Assembly (NCBI GenBank): GCA_943913905.1
Contig: CALTZZ010000128.1
Span: 1-6,253 of the forward strand
Direction of reading: 5' to 3'
Length of the DNA stretch: 6,253 nt
Origin: an uncultured Dermabacteraceae bacterium
Lineage (GTDB): Bacteria; Actinomycetota; Actinomycetes; Actinomycetales; Dermabacteraceae
Shown here in pieces: positions 6,084-6,253 of this stretch (positions are counted from its first letter, which is position 1; the number at the start of each line of letters is the position of its first letter). The translations under genes and the position numbers were made by a program. The notes under the pieces were generated by a model. It saw only the letters and a list, made by a program, of their open reading frames with translations. It did no database searches and had not been told where the DNA came from.

Positions 6084-6253
6084 ATGACTGCCCCTCAGCA
6101 CGACCTTTTCTGGGATGCCGGCGAACTTGGCTGCGGCGATCTGGTCGTGAAGCTCAAGCTCAAGTTTCGTGACGACATGGAGAGCGGTCAGATCATCAAG
6201 ATCCACGGCATCGACGAAGGCCTACCCGAAGACATGCCTGCGTGGTGTTCCCT
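6084..6253 (+). CDS. TusA/SirA-like sulfurtransferase-family protein, 5' part only
   Basis: The frame runs off the window after 56 codons; family members are about 75-95 residues. The visible part has DAGELGCGDLVVKLKLKF (residues 11-28), aligning with the LGLxCPxPxxxxR start of TusA, then SGQIIKIHGID and LPEDMPAWCS, aligning with the strand and the DIPxWCR region. Cys17 is retained, but the invariant Pro after it is Gly. This matches a divergent TusA-like subgroup with CG rather than CP, and sulfur transfer to tRNA should not be assumed. ATG 6084 is preferred: a purine-rich GAAAGCGG lies just upstream and the homologous region begins soon after it. ATG 6069 is in frame but has no ribosome binding site. 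Between the hairpins and this start (5996-6083) I see only a weak TATGGT at 6009-6014 that might be a -10. Confidence 0.72.
   Translation, partial: MTAPQHDLFWDAGELGCGDLVVKLKLKFRDDMESGQIIKIHGIDEGLPEDMPAWCS

Overview
The window is GC-rich, with mostly G/C third codon positions, GTG/ATG starts, tightly overlapped genes and protein families typical of Actinomycetota. No gene here names a genus, so I stop at phylum level. Nothing in the window is clearly a new defence or mobile system, and I see no tRNA, rRNA, CRISPR array, transposase or integrase.

Region 1 (about 1-3596, + strand) is one compact four-gene unit: an ABC transporter ATPase, its ABC-2 type permease, a membrane sensor histidine kinase of the HisKA_3/NarX-DesK type, and a NarL/LuxR-type response regulator. 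Successive genes overlap by ATGA or lie 7 bases apart, so they are probably co-transcribed and translationally coupled. This is the layout of a small-molecule efflux (drug, antimicrobial peptide or lipid-like substrate) or envelope-stress transporter that travels with its own regulator. Just upstream lie a perfect 18-bp palindrome (8-25) and a plausible -10 element (59-64). The palindrome is a natural candidate operator, possibly for the response regulator itself.

Region 2 (3597-4983, - strand, convergent with region 1) holds an ImmA/IrrE-type zinc metallopeptidase-like gene with an HEMGH motif. Its C-terminal tail contains a short D/Q/T-rich repeat. Downstream on the same strand is a 43-codon fragment with an excellent ribosome binding site. 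Its sequence (AGWLVHDLEEALTFP) looks like the N-terminus of an HXXEE-domain membrane protein; the rest of that gene is missing. Bases 3597-3686 hold nothing I can recognise and no convincing terminator.

Region 3 (5017-6253, + strand) starts only 33 bp from the peptidase start. It has an enoyl-CoA hydratase/3-hydroxyisobutyryl-CoA hydrolase-like gene broken by a frameshift at a run of seven Gs (5205-5211). Two adjacent hairpins follow (5962-5995), then the start of a TusA-like small protein that runs off the window and has CG where classical TusA has CP.
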